6,161 nt of DNA from Anderseniella sp. (GTDB taxonomy: Bacteria > Pseudomonadota > Alphaproteobacteria > Rhizobiales > Aestuariivirgaceae). The stretch is from the NCBI GenBank assembly GCA_013041995.1, contig JABDRA010000452.1, forward strand, positions 1-6,161. The letters are read 5' to 3'. Made by a program: the position numbers and the translations under genes. The notes under the pieces were generated by a model that was not told the DNA's origin, did no database searches, and saw only the letters and a program-made list of their open reading frames with translations. Below are positions 5,786 through 6,161 of this stretch, piece by piece. How positions within the stretch are numbered: the stretch's first letter is position 1; each line of letters opens with the position of its first letter.

Positions 5786-5822
5786 AGTATCTGCCTTTTT
5801 CGGATCAGTTGCGGTAGATAAT

Positions 5823-6161
5823 CTATTCCACGAACTCCACTATGGTCCCGGGTGATACCAGTTGCGCCAGCTGTTTTGCATCCCAATTCGTCAATCGGAC
5901 GCACCCGTGTGACTGGTCCTTGTCAATTTTTGACGGATCCGGCGTGCCGTGGATGCCATAAGTGGGTTTGCTGAGGTCGATCCACACATTGCCCACAGGG
6001 CCGTTGGGACCCGGCGGCAGTGTGAGTGGCTCTGTATTGTCGCCCTGGGTGAAGTTAATGTCCGGATTGTAGCTATAGGTCGGGTCGATTGCGACCGCGC
6101 GCACCTCGACGGTACCGGACGGACTCGGCGTTTGCCTGCTGCCGACCGTTGCCGGGTAGTG
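5823..6161 (-). CDS. L,D-transpeptidase, YkuD domain (5' end outside window)
   Basis: The C-terminal 112 residues of a YkuD-type L,D-transpeptidase, a periplasmic enzyme that makes 3-3 peptidoglycan cross-links or attaches proteins to peptidoglycan through an active-site Cys. The frame stays open to the window edge, starting HYPATVGSRQTPSPSGT, the normal beginning of the YkuD catalytic fold. An internal GTG at 6104 would cut into this fold and is not the start. Further motifs are LPPGPNGPVGNVWIDL (about 48-63), GIHGTPDP (69-76, conserved His71) and the catalytic SHGCVRL (84-90) with His85 and nucleophile Cys87. The protein ends soon after GTIVEFVE, so the catalytic domain is C-terminal and complete at that end. 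Signal peptide and any N-terminal domain lie outside the window. The unknown 111-residue gene follows closely. Confidence 0.93.
   Translation of the reverse strand, partial: HYPATVGSRQTPSPSGTVEVRAVAIDPTYSYNPDINFTQGDNTEPLTLPPGPNGPVGNVWIDLSKPTYGIHGTPDPSKIDKDQSHGCVRLTNWDAKQLAQLVSPGTIVEFVE

Noticed and set aside
1..6161. Defence system, toxin-antitoxin pair, CRISPR array, phage or transposon
   Set aside because: No repeats with regular spacing, transposase, integrase, toxin or nuclease motif was seen. The genes are common metabolic and envelope functions in normal operon layout.

Overview
The window looks like chromosomal DNA from an alphaproteobacterium, possibly of the Rhizobiales (Hyphomicrobiales). 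This is inferred from moderately high GC by eye, short AGGAG-type ribosome binding sites, densely packed genes and the flavour of the proteins: an SDR opening MDLGLKG, a two-motif CDGSH protein, a Sel1 protein ending in a TPxQIAxAQ tail, and a secreted mini EF-hand protein. I see no phage, insertion sequence, CRISPR array, tRNA or rRNA. Both ends cut through genes.

Left block, plus strand (1-2527): the C-terminal part of an acyl-CoA synthetase/AMP-dependent ligase overlaps by ATGA a nicotinamidase (pncA). A 12-TM major facilitator transporter follows 59 bases later. This is probably one operon. Nicotinamidase makes nicotinate from nicotinamide for NAD salvage. The substrates of the ligase and the transporter cannot be read from the sequence.

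Middle block, minus strand (2548-4161): reading leftwards, a secreted Sel1-repeat protein with its own good sigma70-like promoter, a weak terminator-like hairpin, a small two-CDGSH iron-sulfur protein, and an SDR oxidoreductase 50 bases further on. The SDR meets the MFS gene tail to tail with only 20 bases between them.

A gap of about 740 bases (4162-4899) holds no convincing gene, but does hold several short inverted and direct repeats. It separates the divergent Sel1 gene from a plus-strand gene for a tiny exported EF-hand protein (4900-5118), which ends in a textbook intrinsic terminator (5146-5177).

Right block, minus strand (5450-6161): a YkuD-type L,D-transpeptidase, cut by the window edge, followed by an unrecognised 111-residue protein. 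The stretch 5178-5449 is non-coding or holds a gene remnant.

Most of the window is ordinary metabolic and envelope housekeeping, and no clearly new system is visible. The items most worth a second look are the isolated secreted EF-hand gene, the unknown gene behind the transpeptidase, and the ligase-nicotinamidase-transporter grouping.
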